Shown here: in pieces, positions 34,899 through 44,923 of the stretch
Layout: each line of letters opens with the position of its first letter
Numbering within the stretch: position 1 is the first letter of the stretch
NCBI GenBank assembly: GCA_024280835.1
Contig: JAJRPJ010000010.1
Location: forward strand, 124,001-188,000
Reading direction: 5' to 3'
Length of the DNA: 64,000 bases
Source of the DNA: Candidatus Zixiibacteriota bacterium
GTDB lineage: Bacteria; Zixibacteria; MSB-5A5; GN15; JACZUZ01
Notes under the pieces: generated by a model
What the model saw: the letters and a program-made list of their open reading frames with translations, nothing else
What the model was told of the DNA's origin: nothing
Database searches by the model: none
Made by a program: the position numbers and the translations under genes

Positions 34899-36062
34899 AT
34901 GAGAAGAATAACTGGTAAATACGTTTCAATATCCAGCTCAGGAGAGAAATGTGAAGCGTTTGTTCCGCAACCTCTCCCGCCAGAACCACCAGTGGTGTTG
35001 GTTGGGGAATTGCAGGAATTGCACGATAAAGCTTTGCTCGCAATCGGAAGACTAGATACAATTTCAGCATTACTCCCCGACACTTCACTTTTCATCTACA
35101 TGTACATAAGAAAAGAGGCGGTGTTGTCTTCGCAGATAGAGGGTACTCAGTCATCATTATCTGACCTTCTCTTATTTGAAAATGACGTTATGCCAGGTGT
35201 TCCAATAGATGATGTCCAAGAAGTTTCAAACTATGTTGTGGCAATGAAGCATGGACTGGAGAGGCTCGAAGAGGGCTTCCCTCTTTCCTTGCGACTGATA
35301 AAGGAAATCCATCAGCAACTTCTCAGCAAAGGTCGTGGGGAAGAAAAAAATCCTGGCGAGTTCAGAAGATCACAAAACTGGATTGGTGGAACTGGCATCA
35401 CCAATGCCAAATTTGTTCCTACTCCACCAGAGTTGGTAGTTCAACAGATGGGAGAACTTGAGAGCTTCATGCAAGAAAGAGAGTCAGGACTTTCGGTGTT
35501 AATGAAGGCTGCTCTAGTTCACGTACAATTCGAAACAATTCACCCATTTCTGGATGGAAATGGACGACTTGGGAGGCTACTTGTGACGCTAATCCTCTGT
35601 GAGGCCAAAGTACTCAATGAGCCTTTACTTTATTTGAGTCTTTATTTCAAACAGAATAGAGAGAGATACTACGAGTTATTGCAAGACGTGCGCACAACTG
35701 GTGACTGGGAAAGCTGGTTGAAGTTCTTTCTATCTGGCGCTATTGACACTGCTGAGCAGGCTGTCAAGACTGCAAAGTCTTTGGTTAAGCAGATAAATAT
35801 CGACTTGGGAGAGATACAGCAAATCTCAGGACAGATTAGAGGGTCGGCCACTCAAGTACATTTGGCGCTACAGAAACGACCCGTTATATCAATTCCAGAG
35901 CTTGCCAAGTTGTCGGCTTTGTCACAGCCAACTGTAACTTCTGCGCTCCAAAAGCTTCAACGCTCTGGAATGGTTAAAGAAATCACGGGTAAGAAGCGAA
36001 ACAAGATGTTCGTTTATGACAGCTATTTGAAGATCCTTAGCGATGGTACTGAGCTTAGCTGA
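34899..36062 (+). CDS. Fic-family AMPylase-like protein with C-terminal winged helix
   Basis: 387 residues. The Fic motif HPFLDGNGRLGR (215-226) is intact, with the catalytic His215. SSQIEG (77-82) matches the inhibitory helix (S/T)xxxE(G/N) placed N-terminal to the Fic core, a class II arrangement in which Glu81 blocks ATP until relieved. The C-terminal 90 residues (ISIPELAKLSALSQPTVTSALQKL) form a winged helix-turn-helix. Known members transfer AMP to target proteins; the target here is unknown. There is no separate antitoxin, as expected for class II. The upstream inverted repeats suggest autoregulation. Confidence 0.92.
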   Translation: MRRITGKYVSISSSGEKCEAFVPQPLPPEPPVVLVGELQELHDKALLAIGRLDTISALLPDTSLFIYMYIRKEAVLSSQIEGTQSSLSDLLLFENDVMPGVPIDDVQEVSNYVVAMKHGLERLEEGFPLSLRLIKEIHQQLLSKGRGEEKNPGEFRRSQNWIGGTGITNAKFVPTPPELVVQQMGELESFMQERESGLSVLMKAALVHVQFETIHPFLDGNGRLGRLLVTLILCEAKVLNEPLLYLSLYFKQNRERYYELLQDVRTTGDWESWLKFFLSGAIDTAEQAVKTAKSLVKQINIDLGEIQQISGQIRGSATQVHLALQKRPVISIPELAKLSALSQPTVTSALQKLQRSGMVKEITGKKRNKMFVYDSYLKILSDGTELS

Positions 36063-36105
36063 TATTGTATCGTACTTGATGTGTAATTACCAAAGACCAC
36101 TTTCG

Positions 36106-38364
36106 CTATTTTTTGCGGGCTAGCCATTCGGCGTCTACTGTGGCTATGGCGGCCATGTCTACTATCTCGGAAACTGACGAGCCGCGTTGGAGCAAGTGGG
36201 CCGATTTGTTGAGTCCCATCAGGATTGGGCCGATGACATCAGCGCCAGCGAGGCGGTGTAGTAGCTTGTAGGCGATATTGCCAGAATTCAAGTCTGGGAA
36301 GATGAAGACATTGGCTTTGCCTTTTAGTGCGCTGAACGGGAAATCTTGTTTCATAGTGTCAGGCATCATCGCTAAGTCCACTTGCATCTCACCGTCGATT
36401 TCTAGTTCAGGAGCGCGTTCTTTGACTATCGCCGTAGCACGAGCGACTTTGTCGGCTTGCTTGGAGCGCGCTGAGCCAAAGTTACTGAAGGAAAGCATGG
36501 CTACTTTGGGTGTTATGTGAAACCGTCGCGCGACATCAGCTGTCAAAAGCGCTATCTCGGCGAGTTCTTCATCGGTTGGGTCAATGTTCACCGTTGTATC
36601 GGCGAAGAAATAGACTTTGTTGTTTAGGATGACAATGTATAAACCTGAAACACGGGAGACACCTTCGCGCAAGTCAAAGACTTCAATGGCGGGGCGGACA
36701 ACTTCATTGTAATGCTTGCTGACACCGACTAGAGTTGCATCGGCGAGTCCTTCGGCGACCATCATCATGCCGAAGTAGGTGCGCGACTCTAGATTTTTGC
36801 GAACGTTTTCGAGAGTGGCGCCTTTGCGTTCACGGCGGCGCCAGAAGGCTTGGACTAAGTTTTCAGTGTGTGCGGAATCCAAAATGTCAATGACTTCAAT
36901 GTCACCTAGGTCAATTTCAAATTGTGCGGCGGCATTGCGTACGCGTTTACGTTTGCCGAGTAATATTGGGCGACAGATTCCTTCATCGGAGGCTTCAACA
37001 GCCGCGCGCATAACGCGCTCATTATCTCCTTCGGGGAAGACAATTGTTCTTTGTGAGGTTTTGGCATAACGCACCACTGGGCGCATCACTGCTCGTGAAA
37101 GTCCGATGCGCTCTTCAAGCGCTTGTTTGTATTGCTCAATGTCTACTTGGCGTCTGGCGACACCACTGTCCATTGCCGCTTGCGCCACAGAGGCTGACTC
37201 CCACATTAGAATGCGTGGATCAAATGGTTTGGGGATAATATACTCGCGTCCGAATGAGAAACGTTCGACACCATAGGCCTGAGCTACAACATCTGGCACA
37301 TCTTCTTTGGCGAGATTCGCGAGTGAATAGGCGGCGGCGAGTTTCATTTCGTCATTGATGTGGGTGGCGCTAACATCTAGAGCTCCGCGGAAAATGAACG
37401 GAAAGCCCAGCACATTATTTACCTGATTGGGAAAGTCCGAACGCCCAGTGGCGACGATTGCGTCACTACGAGCGGCAGTGGCTTGTTCGTAGGTGATTTC
37501 TGGGTCTGGATTCGCCAGTGCAAAAACCAAAGGATCTTTGGCCATCGATTTTATCATCTCGGGTGTCACTAAGTTAGCTCCCGAAGCTCCCACGAAAACA
37601 TCAGCGCCTTTTAGTGCGTCTGTGAGTGTTCTTGCCGAAGTGTCAACTGCGAATTCTTGTTTGTATTTATTCATGCCCTGTTCGCGGCCGTTGTAAACTA
37701 CGCCGCGGCTGTCACACATAAAGACGTTCTCTGGTTTGACGCCAAGTTTGCGATGAAGCCGCGCGCAAGAAAGTCCCGCGGCGCCTGCTCCAAGATAAAC
37801 AACACGGACATCGGCGATGTCTTTGCCGACGATCTCAAGACCATTCAACAGAGCGGCCGCTGAGATGATAGCTGTGCCGTGTTGGTCGTCGTGGAAAACG
37901 GGAATATCCATTTCGGCTTCAAGACGTTCTTCAATGATGAAACAGTCGGGGGCCTTTATGTCCTCAAGATTGATACCGCCAAAAGTTGGTTCCAACGCTT
38001 TAACAACCTGAATCATTTCTTCAACAGTGTGAGCATTGACTTCTAAATCGAAGACATCAATGTCAGCGAAGCGTTTGAAGAGTCCCGCTTTGCCTTCCAT
38101 GATCGGCTTTGAAGCTAGAGGGCCAATGTCGCCCATGCCCAGCGCGGCTGTGCCATTGGTAACAATTGCGACCAAATTGCCTCGGGCTGTGTATTTGTAG
38201 GCATTTAGCGGATCTTTTTGGATTTCGCGACATGGCTCGGCGACGCCTGGGGTGTAGGCGAGTGAGAGGTCTAGCTGTGTGCGGAATGGTTTTGTTGGTA
38301 CGACCTCGATTTTGCCTGGTCGTCCTTTGCTGTGGTATTCTAAAGCGTCTTCGCGTGTAATCAT
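36106..38364 (-). CDS. maeB: Malic enzyme fused to phosphotransacetylase-like domain (MaeB type)
   Basis: 752 residues, the usual MaeB length. The malic part has [42 protein letters not shown] and the NAD(P) loop [16 protein letters not shown]. From about residue 425 a phosphate acetyltransferase-like domain starts with [17 protein letters not shown] and ends [24 protein letters not shown]. It decarboxylates malate to pyruvate with reduction of NADP (or NAD). In known hybrids the PTA-like part is regulatory, binding acetyl-CoA. It converges on fic with no terminator visible. Confidence 0.96.
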   Translation of the reverse strand: MITREDALEYHSKGRPGKIEVVPTKPFRTQLDLSLAYTPGVAEPCREIQKDPLNAYKYTARGNLVAIVTNGTAALGMGDIGPLASKPIMEGKAGLFKRFADIDVFDLEVNAHTVEEMIQVVKALEPTFGGINLEDIKAPDCFIIEERLEAEMDIPVFHDDQHGTAIISAAALLNGLEIVGKDIADVRVVYLGAGAAGLSCARLHRKLGVKPENVFMCDSRGVVYNGREQGMNKYKQEFAVDTSARTLTDALKGADVFVGASGANLVTPEMIKSMAKDPLVFALANPDPEITYEQATAARSDAIVATGRSDFPNQVNNVLGFPFIFRGALDVSATHINDEMKLAAAYSLANLAKEDVPDVVAQAYGVERFSFGREYIIPKPFDPRILMWESASVAQAAMDSGVARRQVDIEQYKQALEERIGLSRAVMRPVVRYAKTSQRTIVFPEGDNERVMRAAVEASDEGICRPILLGKRKRVRNAAAQFEIDLGDIEVIDILDSAHTENLVQAFWRRRERKGATLENVRKNLESRTYFGMMMVAEGLADATLVGVSKHYNEVVRPAIEVFDLREGVSRVSGLYIVILNNKVYFFADTTVNIDPTDEELAEIALLTADVARRFHITPKVAMLSFSNFGSARSKQADKVARATAIVKERAPELEIDGEMQVDLAMMPDTMKQDFPFSALKGKANVFIFPDLNSGNIAYKLLHRLAGADVIGPILMGLNKSAHLLQRGSSVSEIVDMAAIATVDAEWLARKK

Positions 38365-38574
38365 GATTGAATCTTTGCCTTAACTTATAGAGAGTCTTAT
38401 CAGGAGAAGTGGAGCTGACTAGCACGCTCCACTATGTAGCTCCTGTAACTTCAATAGACTATGTCTTGTTCAAAGTCTTACTTCAGATTCGCGCTAAAAC
38501 ATGTAGTTAGCGCTTTTGATAATGTAGGAATAATATTTGAAAACTAGAAGATTCAATTTTAGTACTTCGCAGCG

Positions 38575-39348
38575 CTAATATTTCATTCGGTAAACTTGAT
38601 GTCTATCGCCGCCATCGGTGAAGTTTTGTGGGCCGCCGCGTTTGATAGTGAGCAATTTGAGTAGCGCCCAGCCGAAGATGAAACCACCTATATGCGCCCA
38701 ATAGGCGACTCCTCCGCCACTGGAGCCGATCGAGGTAACTGAGTAGAAAACTTGAGCTACAATATAGAACCCTAGAACCCATTTGGCGGGTAGCCAAGTT
38801 GTGCCGATGAAGAAAAACCAATAGACGATCATGACTCTGGCTCTTGGATAGAGGACAAAATAGGCTCCCAGCACAGCTGAAATCGCTCCTGAGGCGCCGA
38901 TCATTGGGATTGGGGAGTTTGAGTCAAACAGTATATGTAGGCCCGCGGCGGCTAGGCCACCGATAAGATAGAATGTCAAGAAGCGAACGTGACCGAAATA
39001 GTCTTCGATATTGTTACCATAAATCCAAAGGAATAGCATGTTACCAGCGATGTGCATGAAGCCACCGTGCATGAACATGCTGGTGAACGGAGTCAGCAGA
39101 ATCGGTATGCCAAGATTGCCACTGTCAAAGTATCCGCGAATACTGCGCTCGGCGATTAGTCCTGAGATTTCTTCAAAGTGGGTTAGTTCATAGGGAATCA
39201 AGCCTAGTTTCAAACTATATAGATGCGATTGAGTTCCAGTGGCAAAGAGGTCAGTTAGCAAATAGACTAGGCCGTTGAGGACAATGATTCCGATAGTCAC
39301 ATAGGGAGTGCGTATCGTCGGATTGTCATCTTTAATTGGTAAGAACAT
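38575..39348 (-). CDS. Rhomboid-family intramembrane serine protease
   Basis: 257 residues with six or seven membrane segments. FMHGGFMHIAGNMLFLWIYGNNIE is cut here as HGGFMHIAGNMLFLW (94-108), the L1/TM2 motif; GASGAIS holds the nucleophile Ser153, and AYWAHIGGFIFGW the general base His219. It cleaves membrane proteins within the bilayer; its substrate is unknown. It lies 62 bases downstream of the M23 peptidase gene and may share its transcript. Confidence 0.93.
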   Translation of the reverse strand: MFLPIKDDNPTIRTPYVTIGIIVLNGLVYLLTDLFATGTQSHLYSLKLGLIPYELTHFEEISGLIAERSIRGYFDSGNLGIPILLTPFTSMFMHGGFMHIAGNMLFLWIYGNNIEDYFGHVRFLTFYLIGGLAAAGLHILFDSNSPIPMIGASGAISAVLGAYFVLYPRARVMIVYWFFFIGTTWLPAKWVLGFYIVAQVFYSVTSIGSSGGGVAYWAHIGGFIFGWALLKLLTIKRGGPQNFTDGGDRHQVYRMKY

Positions 39349-39410
39349 GGTATGTGGTCAATCTATTTTAGCTAATTGTTGTTGTCTAGTTGCTTCGGTG
39401 CAGTGTTGTT

Positions 39411-41840
39411 CTATTGTACGCGAAAGGTCACCTTGCGTTGCGTTTGATTTCCCGCATTGTCTCGAACCCGAATCACTAAAGTGTGTTCCCCGGCTTTGAG
39501 GGGTTGATTGGGTTCGGTGACTAAGAGTTTGTCTTCATTATCGTATTCAGGAATCAGCCACTGTCCGTCGAGTCTTATATCAAATAGTGTATCCGCCCAG
39601 ATCCCAGAGAGTTCATCGGCGATTCTGGCTGTGATTCTTGGCATTGAGTTTTTGAGAGTTTTGCCATTGGCTGGGCGAATTATTGTCACTTGTGGCGGAA
39701 CATTATCTATCATCAGCGCGAAAATCCCATTGGTCTTAGTTTCGGCGCTAAATGGCGCTGCAAAGAAATCTTCATTGTAATCAGTGGTGAACCAGTTCCA
39801 TTTATCGGCTTTTTTTGAGAGCGAGCATATTGCGACATTGGAAGCGGGGTTGACCGCAGAGTCGGCATTCAGGCGAATTAGAGTTGGGGAATCGTAGCGA
39901 ATGTTGTTGGGCCCGAGGTAGAAAGGGCCCGCGAGAATAGACTTTCGCTGGGGGACGCTCTTTTTGTAGTTATGAAGTTCTAATAGGTGATTGACTTCTG
40001 GTCCAACTATTGGCGCATAGAAAACTCCATGGCCTCTGATATTATCGCTGGCCTTGGTTGCGTTCGCCAGACTTGGTGGAACGCTAATGTGGAGGTTTGT
40101 AATTTCAGCGGCTGTATCGGGATATTGTTTGGCGATATAAGCGCGTAGTGTCACTATTGTTTCTTGGTCAGTGTTATATGGCACAAATGCGCTGAAAGTA
40201 TTGGCGCCTACCTGATGGACTGGTAGGTTTTGTTCAATACCTGCGGCGCTTAGCGCTTGTAGTTCTGGTTTGTCGGTTGTTGGAGAACTTGTTGTGGCTG
40301 TGACATAGAGTCCACCGTCAGTGAGGTGATGTTTCAATACCACTTTTGTTTTTGCTGTTGCTGGAACATTGCTGAAGATAACATCGGGCTTGTACCATCC
40401 GTCACGACCTTTGAGGACTGCGCGATAGACTCGTTTGCGATTGCGCATATGTTCGCTAACAGTTATGCGAAAGGCGCCTTTACCGACGGTAGTGACTTTT
40501 GTTTTTTCGGAGAGACCCCAGCCACCGTTTTCTTTGAGTTCATAGACAAGCAGTTCGCTAAAAAGTAGACGCTTATCTAGTAGTTTCCAGTTTGGAGTTG
40601 TTAGTAACGCGTAATTAGTCCCGATGTCTGTTACTTCAAACAAATCTCCTGGGGGGCCATAGCAAAATGAGTAGTCCAGAACCGACAAATTCCCCGAGGC
40701 GTCAGTGACTTCGATTCGCGCAGGGTAGACACCGTAGAGTTTTCTTGCTGAGATATTTAGCCGCGCGGGAACTCTTCCAGGTCGTGTAACTGTCACATTG
40801 CCGTTTGCAGTATCGCTGTTCTTAGTTTCCAGACGTTGATAAAGTAGGAATGAGTTTTTCTCACCTCTGAGGGCTCGCGCTTGGTCGTAGACATCCAAAG
40901 AAAGAGCGCCTTCGCCGTACTTTAGCGAATCTAGTTTACGTTTGAATTGTGTTTTATAGAGGATGACTGTTCCGTCTGGAAGAGTGTCTGAGAGAGCCGA
41001 CTTGCCAATTTTGTAGCGTAGTTCTCTTGGGCTGGAATTGAAGCTCTTATTCGTTGGGTAGTCTGTGGTGGTAATAGTCACTCCGTAGGGAGCGCTCAAG
41101 TATGGGAATGAGCTTAAGTTGTAATGCGCTGCTCCATCGCCACTGACTCCGACAGGATTGCAATCTAAAGTTTTTGTGCGTTTTCCCGTGGCAAAAAGAG
41201 ATTGGTAATCAAGGTAACGGAAGGTCAATGACTTTATAAGCGGGCCAGTTTTATCTGAGATGCTCAGGCCTTGCTGGAGAGGGGAGCGAGGAACGTTTTC
41301 GCTGTCGCGAATCTCGAAGTGCATATGTGGGGCGCCGATTCCAGTTTTACCAGAAAAGGCCAGAGTGTCGCCTTGGCGCACACGGTAGCGACTTGGTTCA
41401 AACCATTCGCGGATATTATAGCTCTCTTTGGTGACTTGAATCTTGCGGACTGTTTTGTCTATTGATGGTGCGTAGCGCGCAAGATGCGCAAAGACATAGG
41501 TGCGGCCGTCATCACCCGCTAGATACAGCGCCTTGCCATAGCCGAAATACTGCAGCCAAACCTGCGAGACATAGCCATCAACAGGCGCGACGACAGCCAA
41601 GTTTTTAGGGCCAGTGCGTAAATCAAGGCCATAATGGAAACGTCCTGAACGATAATCTCCAAATCCTGATGAGAGGTCTGTTCTTGCTGGCATGGGCCAA
41701 ATTGGATCCAATCTTGGGCCATTATTTGCGGATTTTGAGGAAGATGTTGCCCCAGAAAGGACGGTTGTTCCTAGCAAAGAAAGGGTAATTGCTGAGATAG
41801 TTATTGAGCAAATGGCTTGTAGCCAACGATTCGTTTTCAT
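39411..41840 (-). CDS. Secreted M23-family metallopeptidase with C-terminal Ig-like region
   Basis: 809 residues. A signal peptide covers about 1-32 (ICSITISAITLSLLGTTVLSG). The peptidase domain follows at once: SGFGDYRSGRFHYGLDL with the first zinc His and Asp, YVFAHLARY, and HMHFEIRD with the HxH ligands. About 600 residues follow, rich in beta structure, with DKTGPLIKSL, VTDASGNLSVLDYSF and a final Ig-like repeat (NAGNQTQRKVTFRV). It probably cuts or binds peptidoglycan in the periplasm or at the surface. Unusually, the catalytic domain is N-terminal with a very long tail. Confidence 0.9.
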   Translation of the reverse strand: MKTNRWLQAICSITISAITLSLLGTTVLSGATSSSKSANNGPRLDPIWPMPARTDLSSGFGDYRSGRFHYGLDLRTGPKNLAVVAPVDGYVSQVWLQYFGYGKALYLAGDDGRTYVFAHLARYAPSIDKTVRKIQVTKESYNIREWFEPSRYRVRQGDTLAFSGKTGIGAPHMHFEIRDSENVPRSPLQQGLSISDKTGPLIKSLTFRYLDYQSLFATGKRTKTLDCNPVGVSGDGAAHYNLSSFPYLSAPYGVTITTTDYPTNKSFNSSPRELRYKIGKSALSDTLPDGTVILYKTQFKRKLDSLKYGEGALSLDVYDQARALRGEKNSFLLYQRLETKNSDTANGNVTVTRPGRVPARLNISARKLYGVYPARIEVTDASGNLSVLDYSFCYGPPGDLFEVTDIGTNYALLTTPNWKLLDKRLLFSELLVYELKENGGWGLSEKTKVTTVGKGAFRITVSEHMRNRKRVYRAVLKGRDGWYKPDVIFSNVPATAKTKVVLKHHLTDGGLYVTATTSSPTTDKPELQALSAAGIEQNLPVHQVGANTFSAFVPYNTDQETIVTLRAYIAKQYPDTAAEITNLHISVPPSLANATKASDNIRGHGVFYAPIVGPEVNHLLELHNYKKSVPQRKSILAGPFYLGPNNIRYDSPTLIRLNADSAVNPASNVAICSLSKKADKWNWFTTDYNEDFFAAPFSAETKTNGIFALMIDNVPPQVTIIRPANGKTLKNSMPRITARIADELSGIWADTLFDIRLDGQWLIPEYDNEDKLLVTEPNQPLKAGEHTLVIRVRDNAGNQTQRKVTFRVQ

Positions 41841-42379
41841 CTCTTGATTCTACCCTCAAAGCTCCCATGAAGTCAAACTCAAACGAGTTTGGCAGGCATA
41901 TATAGTGGATTATTATGGCAGTTTGCCTTTTCGCCGAAATGCTACTGACTTGTTGAGAGCAGTTATTTTTGAGTTTCAGGCTCAATCATGGCTCTTGGAC
42001 GAGATTTGGCCCGAATCTTGCGGAATTACTAGCGAATCCAGCCCACAGAAATGGGTTAGAGGCAGACAAAATCTCAAGTCGCACTTGCCGAATTGCCAGT
42101 TAGGCGTATATTTGTCACCCATTGCCTGTTTTCTGGTTTTGAGAGATTTTCAGGTTGAAAAGCACGATGGGAAAAGCAGCAATGAATTGTAGAACTAGCC
42201 TATAAGGCAGTAGTGTAGATAGAGATATCGATATTGTAAGGTTATGTTGTAAGTATTATAGGCCATGAGAGTTGGCGCCTAGAATGTGAATAAGCATGCA
42301 AAAGTATGCTTTGATTCTGAAGACAACGATATAAATGAAGAAATAATAATCATTCAAAGCCCTTTGTTCGGAGAAGCTC
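41841..42379. other. Divergent intergenic region, no supported gene
   Basis: 539 bases between the M23 peptidase and PpiD-like genes. One 95-codon frame (41905-42192) lacks a ribosome site and family resemblance. A sequence matching the GG-N10-GC spacing of a sigma-54 promoter (TGGCCC then TTGC) lies at 42007-42021, pointing right but about 360 bases before the next start. I see no other structure. Confidence 0.4.
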
Positions 42380-44242
42380 ATGTTTTCTTTACTTCGCAGT
42401 TGGATTAAACCAATCACATACATCAGTATTGTCGCTTTTATGGGGACAATTGTTCTTGCCTGGGGCATGGACATTGCCAATTCAGATAAATATGGCGGCC
42501 CAACAGCCGCCGCAGGTCTAGTTAATGGCCAAGAGGTAACTCGCGACGAATACAACGCTACATATCAGAATTTGCGTAACCAGCAATTCGGGAACTCTTC
42601 GGTTGAGCCAACCGAGGCCGATCTTCAGCGTATCAAAGAGCAATCTTGGGCAAACCTTGTCGCCCAAAAAGCTCTTGAGCAAGAAATGGATCGAATGGAT
42701 TTGGTCGTTAGCGATGAGGCGGTTTACACATACTTGCGAATGAATCCGCCAGATTTCATGCAGAGTCAGGCTCAGTTCCAGACTGATGGAGTTTTCGATT
42801 ATCAACGTTACTTACAAATTATGGCCGAGCCAACCAATGCGCCGATGTGGGCGCAAGTGGAAGCGGCTGTTCGTCCGCAAGTGCGAACTTCTATGATTCA
42901 AGAGATTGTTACTTCTGCGGCGCGTATTACACAATTCGAAGTCAAAAGCTCATTCTTGAGTTCGCGTGAATTGGCGCGTTTTGGTTTTGTTTCGGTATTG
43001 ACTTCGTCATTCCCGGATTCGACGGTTACTGTTAGTGACGCAGAAATCAATGAATACTACAATTCACATATGTATCGTTTCAAATCGGAGCCTCGGCGCG
43101 GAATTCTGTTGGCGTTGTTCTCGAAAGACATTACTGAGCTTGATTGGGAACGTGTCAAATCAGAAATCCAAGAGTATGCTAATGATGCGCGTAAGCCCAA
43201 TCAGGACTTTGCTGAATTAGCGCGCTCATTTAGTGATGATGGCTCTGCTCCAAACGGTGGTGACTTGGGATACTACCCCATTGCTAATCTTGATCCCCTT
43301 TATGTTGCTGGCGCAATAGCTCTGGAGATTGGCGCTATTTCAGGGCCGATTAGAAGCTCATTTGGTTGGCATATTATCAAGCTTATCGAAATGAAAGATA
43401 AAGACGACAAAGTCACAACCGACTCTGAGAAAGCCACTAGCATTCATACAGCGCATATTTTGTTGAAAGTAAAGCCATCAGATGAGACAGTCGATAATGC
43501 TCAGCGTCAGGCTCGTGATTTTAGAGTTATTGCCAAGGAACATGGAATGCAAGCGGCGGCTGATTCACTGGGTGTCGATTTGAAAACTGTTGTGCCGTTC
43601 CGTCGCAATGACGCTATCAATTTCTTGGGGCAGAACTATTTTGCGGGCGAATGGGCTTTCAATGCCAAGCTTGGTGATCTCTCTGGTATCTATGACAACG
43701 CTTCGAATTTCTTCATCATGGAACTCAACGCAATTAAGACCAAAGGCGACATACCTTTGTCTGATGTTCGCGCTAGCGTCAAGAATTTGGTCAAGAACGA
43801 AAAGCTCAAAGCTCTCTGTTTGGATACAGCGCGTGTGATTTACCAAGAGGTGCAGGCCGGGGCCGACATCGCTGATGCGGCTCGCGCACATAACCAGAAT
43901 TATGTAGAGACAACAAAGTTCTCGCGTAAAGCGGCTTTCCCACCGCCACTCGGTTCAGATCCACGAGCAATCGGTGGGGCTTTTTCTCTGACTAGTGTCG
44001 GTGATGTCTCTGAGCCGATTGCCACCGACCGTGGCGCGGCTCTTTTCAAGCTCTTAGAAAAAGAGACACCAGGGCTAGAAGAGTTCAATACCGCCAGCGA
44101 CTCTGTTGCAGCATCTTTGCTTTCACAAAAGCAAAGCGCTGTCTGGCAAAAGTGGTATACTGCGCTAATTCTTGAGGCCAAGTCTGAGAACTTTATTGAG
44201 CGACAGATTGCCGAGCAACGTACGATAGTGGAAGATTTCTAA
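42380..44242 (+). CDS. PpiD/SurA-like periplasmic peptidyl-prolyl isomerase
   Basis: 620 residues. One N-terminal membrane anchor (ITYISIVAFMGTIVLAWGM, 12-30) is followed by a SurA-N-like chaperone region with GLVNGQEVTRDEYNATY. A parvulin domain lies at about 240-345, with FAELARSFSDDGSAPNGGDLG cut as FAELARSFSDDGSAP and IRSSFGWHIIKLIE; a second, degenerate parvulin-like segment begins at TAHILLKVKPSDE. This is the PpiD plan: a foldase tethered to the inner membrane that helps proteins leaving the Sec channel. The long tail is typical. It is followed by a hairpin terminator. Confidence 0.9.
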   Translation: MFSLLRSWIKPITYISIVAFMGTIVLAWGMDIANSDKYGGPTAAAGLVNGQEVTRDEYNATYQNLRNQQFGNSSVEPTEADLQRIKEQSWANLVAQKALEQEMDRMDLVVSDEAVYTYLRMNPPDFMQSQAQFQTDGVFDYQRYLQIMAEPTNAPMWAQVEAAVRPQVRTSMIQEIVTSAARITQFEVKSSFLSSRELARFGFVSVLTSSFPDSTVTVSDAEINEYYNSHMYRFKSEPRRGILLALFSKDITELDWERVKSEIQEYANDARKPNQDFAELARSFSDDGSAPNGGDLGYYPIANLDPLYVAGAIALEIGAISGPIRSSFGWHIIKLIEMKDKDDKVTTDSEKATSIHTAHILLKVKPSDETVDNAQRQARDFRVIAKEHGMQAAADSLGVDLKTVVPFRRNDAINFLGQNYFAGEWAFNAKLGDLSGIYDNASNFFIMELNAIKTKGDIPLSDVRASVKNLVKNEKLKALCLDTARVIYQEVQAGADIADAARAHNQNYVETTKFSRKAAFPPPLGSDPRAIGGAFSLTSVGDVSEPIATDRGAALFKLLEKETPGLEEFNTASDSVAASLLSQKQSAVWQKWYTALILEAKSENFIERQIAEQRTIVEDF

Positions 44243-44346
44243 GTCGCTTTATTGGACAGTATTACACTTGAGTGGTTATTACTTAGAGAAACTATTACGC
44301 TAGAGTAGCAATAATGGTAGAGAAGCAATAGTGACAATTCACTGCA

Positions 44347-44386
44347 AGGGACTCCCGAATCGTCGACGTTTCGGGAGTCTCTTTAT
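44347..44386 (+). terminator. Probable terminator after ppiD-like gene
   Basis: Stem GACTCCCGAA (44350-44359) and TTCGGGAGTC (44370-44379), perfect over 10 bp. The loop itself contains CGTCGACG. The T-tract is short (TCTTTAT), so termination may be partial. Confidence 0.65.
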
Positions 44387-44431
44387 AAGAATGATATTCT
44401 ATCCTCATCAATAATATGAAATAGGGTGGTT

Positions 44432-44893
44432 ATGGATACTAGACCTACATGGCAAGTGTATCTCTCTGGAGAAATACACAGTGATTGGCGCCAGCGACTA
44501 ATCGACGGCGCCAAAGCTAGGGGATTGTCCTTTGAGTTCTTATCTCCTGTAACAGATCATTCAGCAAGTGACAATTGCGGTGTTGAGATTTTTGGTGAGG
44601 AAGAAAAACCATTTTGGAAAGACCATAAAGGCGCCAAACTAAATGCGGTTCGCACTCGTACTCTGATTGGACGCGCTGATATTGTAATTGTTCGTTTCGG
44701 TGAGCAATATCGTCAGTGGAACGCTGCCTTTGATGCGGGCTATGCCAGCGCCCTTGGCAAACCATTGATAGTGATTCACCCACCAGAGTTTACACATGCG
44801 CTCAAAGAGGTTGACGCTACTGCATTGGCAGTCGCTGAAAATGTTGAGCAAGCGCTCAAAGCTTTGTCTTATATTGTTAGCGGCAAGTTATAG
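44432..44893 (+). CDS. YtoQ-family protein
   Basis: 153 residues from the ATG at 44432, with AGGG 5 bases upstream; a GTG at 44426 overlaps that site. WQVYLSGEIHSDWRQ, LSPVTDHSASDNCGVEIFG and YRQWNAAFDAGYASALGKP match the YtoQ family, which has a nucleoside 2-deoxyribosyltransferase-like fold. The biochemical role is unknown as far as I know. It stands alone between a terminator and a glycosyltransferase gene. Confidence 0.85.
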   Translation: MDTRPTWQVYLSGEIHSDWRQRLIDGAKARGLSFEFLSPVTDHSASDNCGVEIFGEEEKPFWKDHKGAKLNAVRTRTLIGRADIVIVRFGEQYRQWNAAFDAGYASALGKPLIVIHPPEFTHALKEVDATALAVAENVEQALKALSYIVSGKL

Positions 44894-44923
44894 AACTCAA
44901 GTCAGACTAAATTAGATATTGTC

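Noticed and set aside
41905-42192. 95-codon forward frame in the M23-ppiD gap
   Set aside because: No ribosome site, no recognisable domain and a translation that looks random; left as intergenic.
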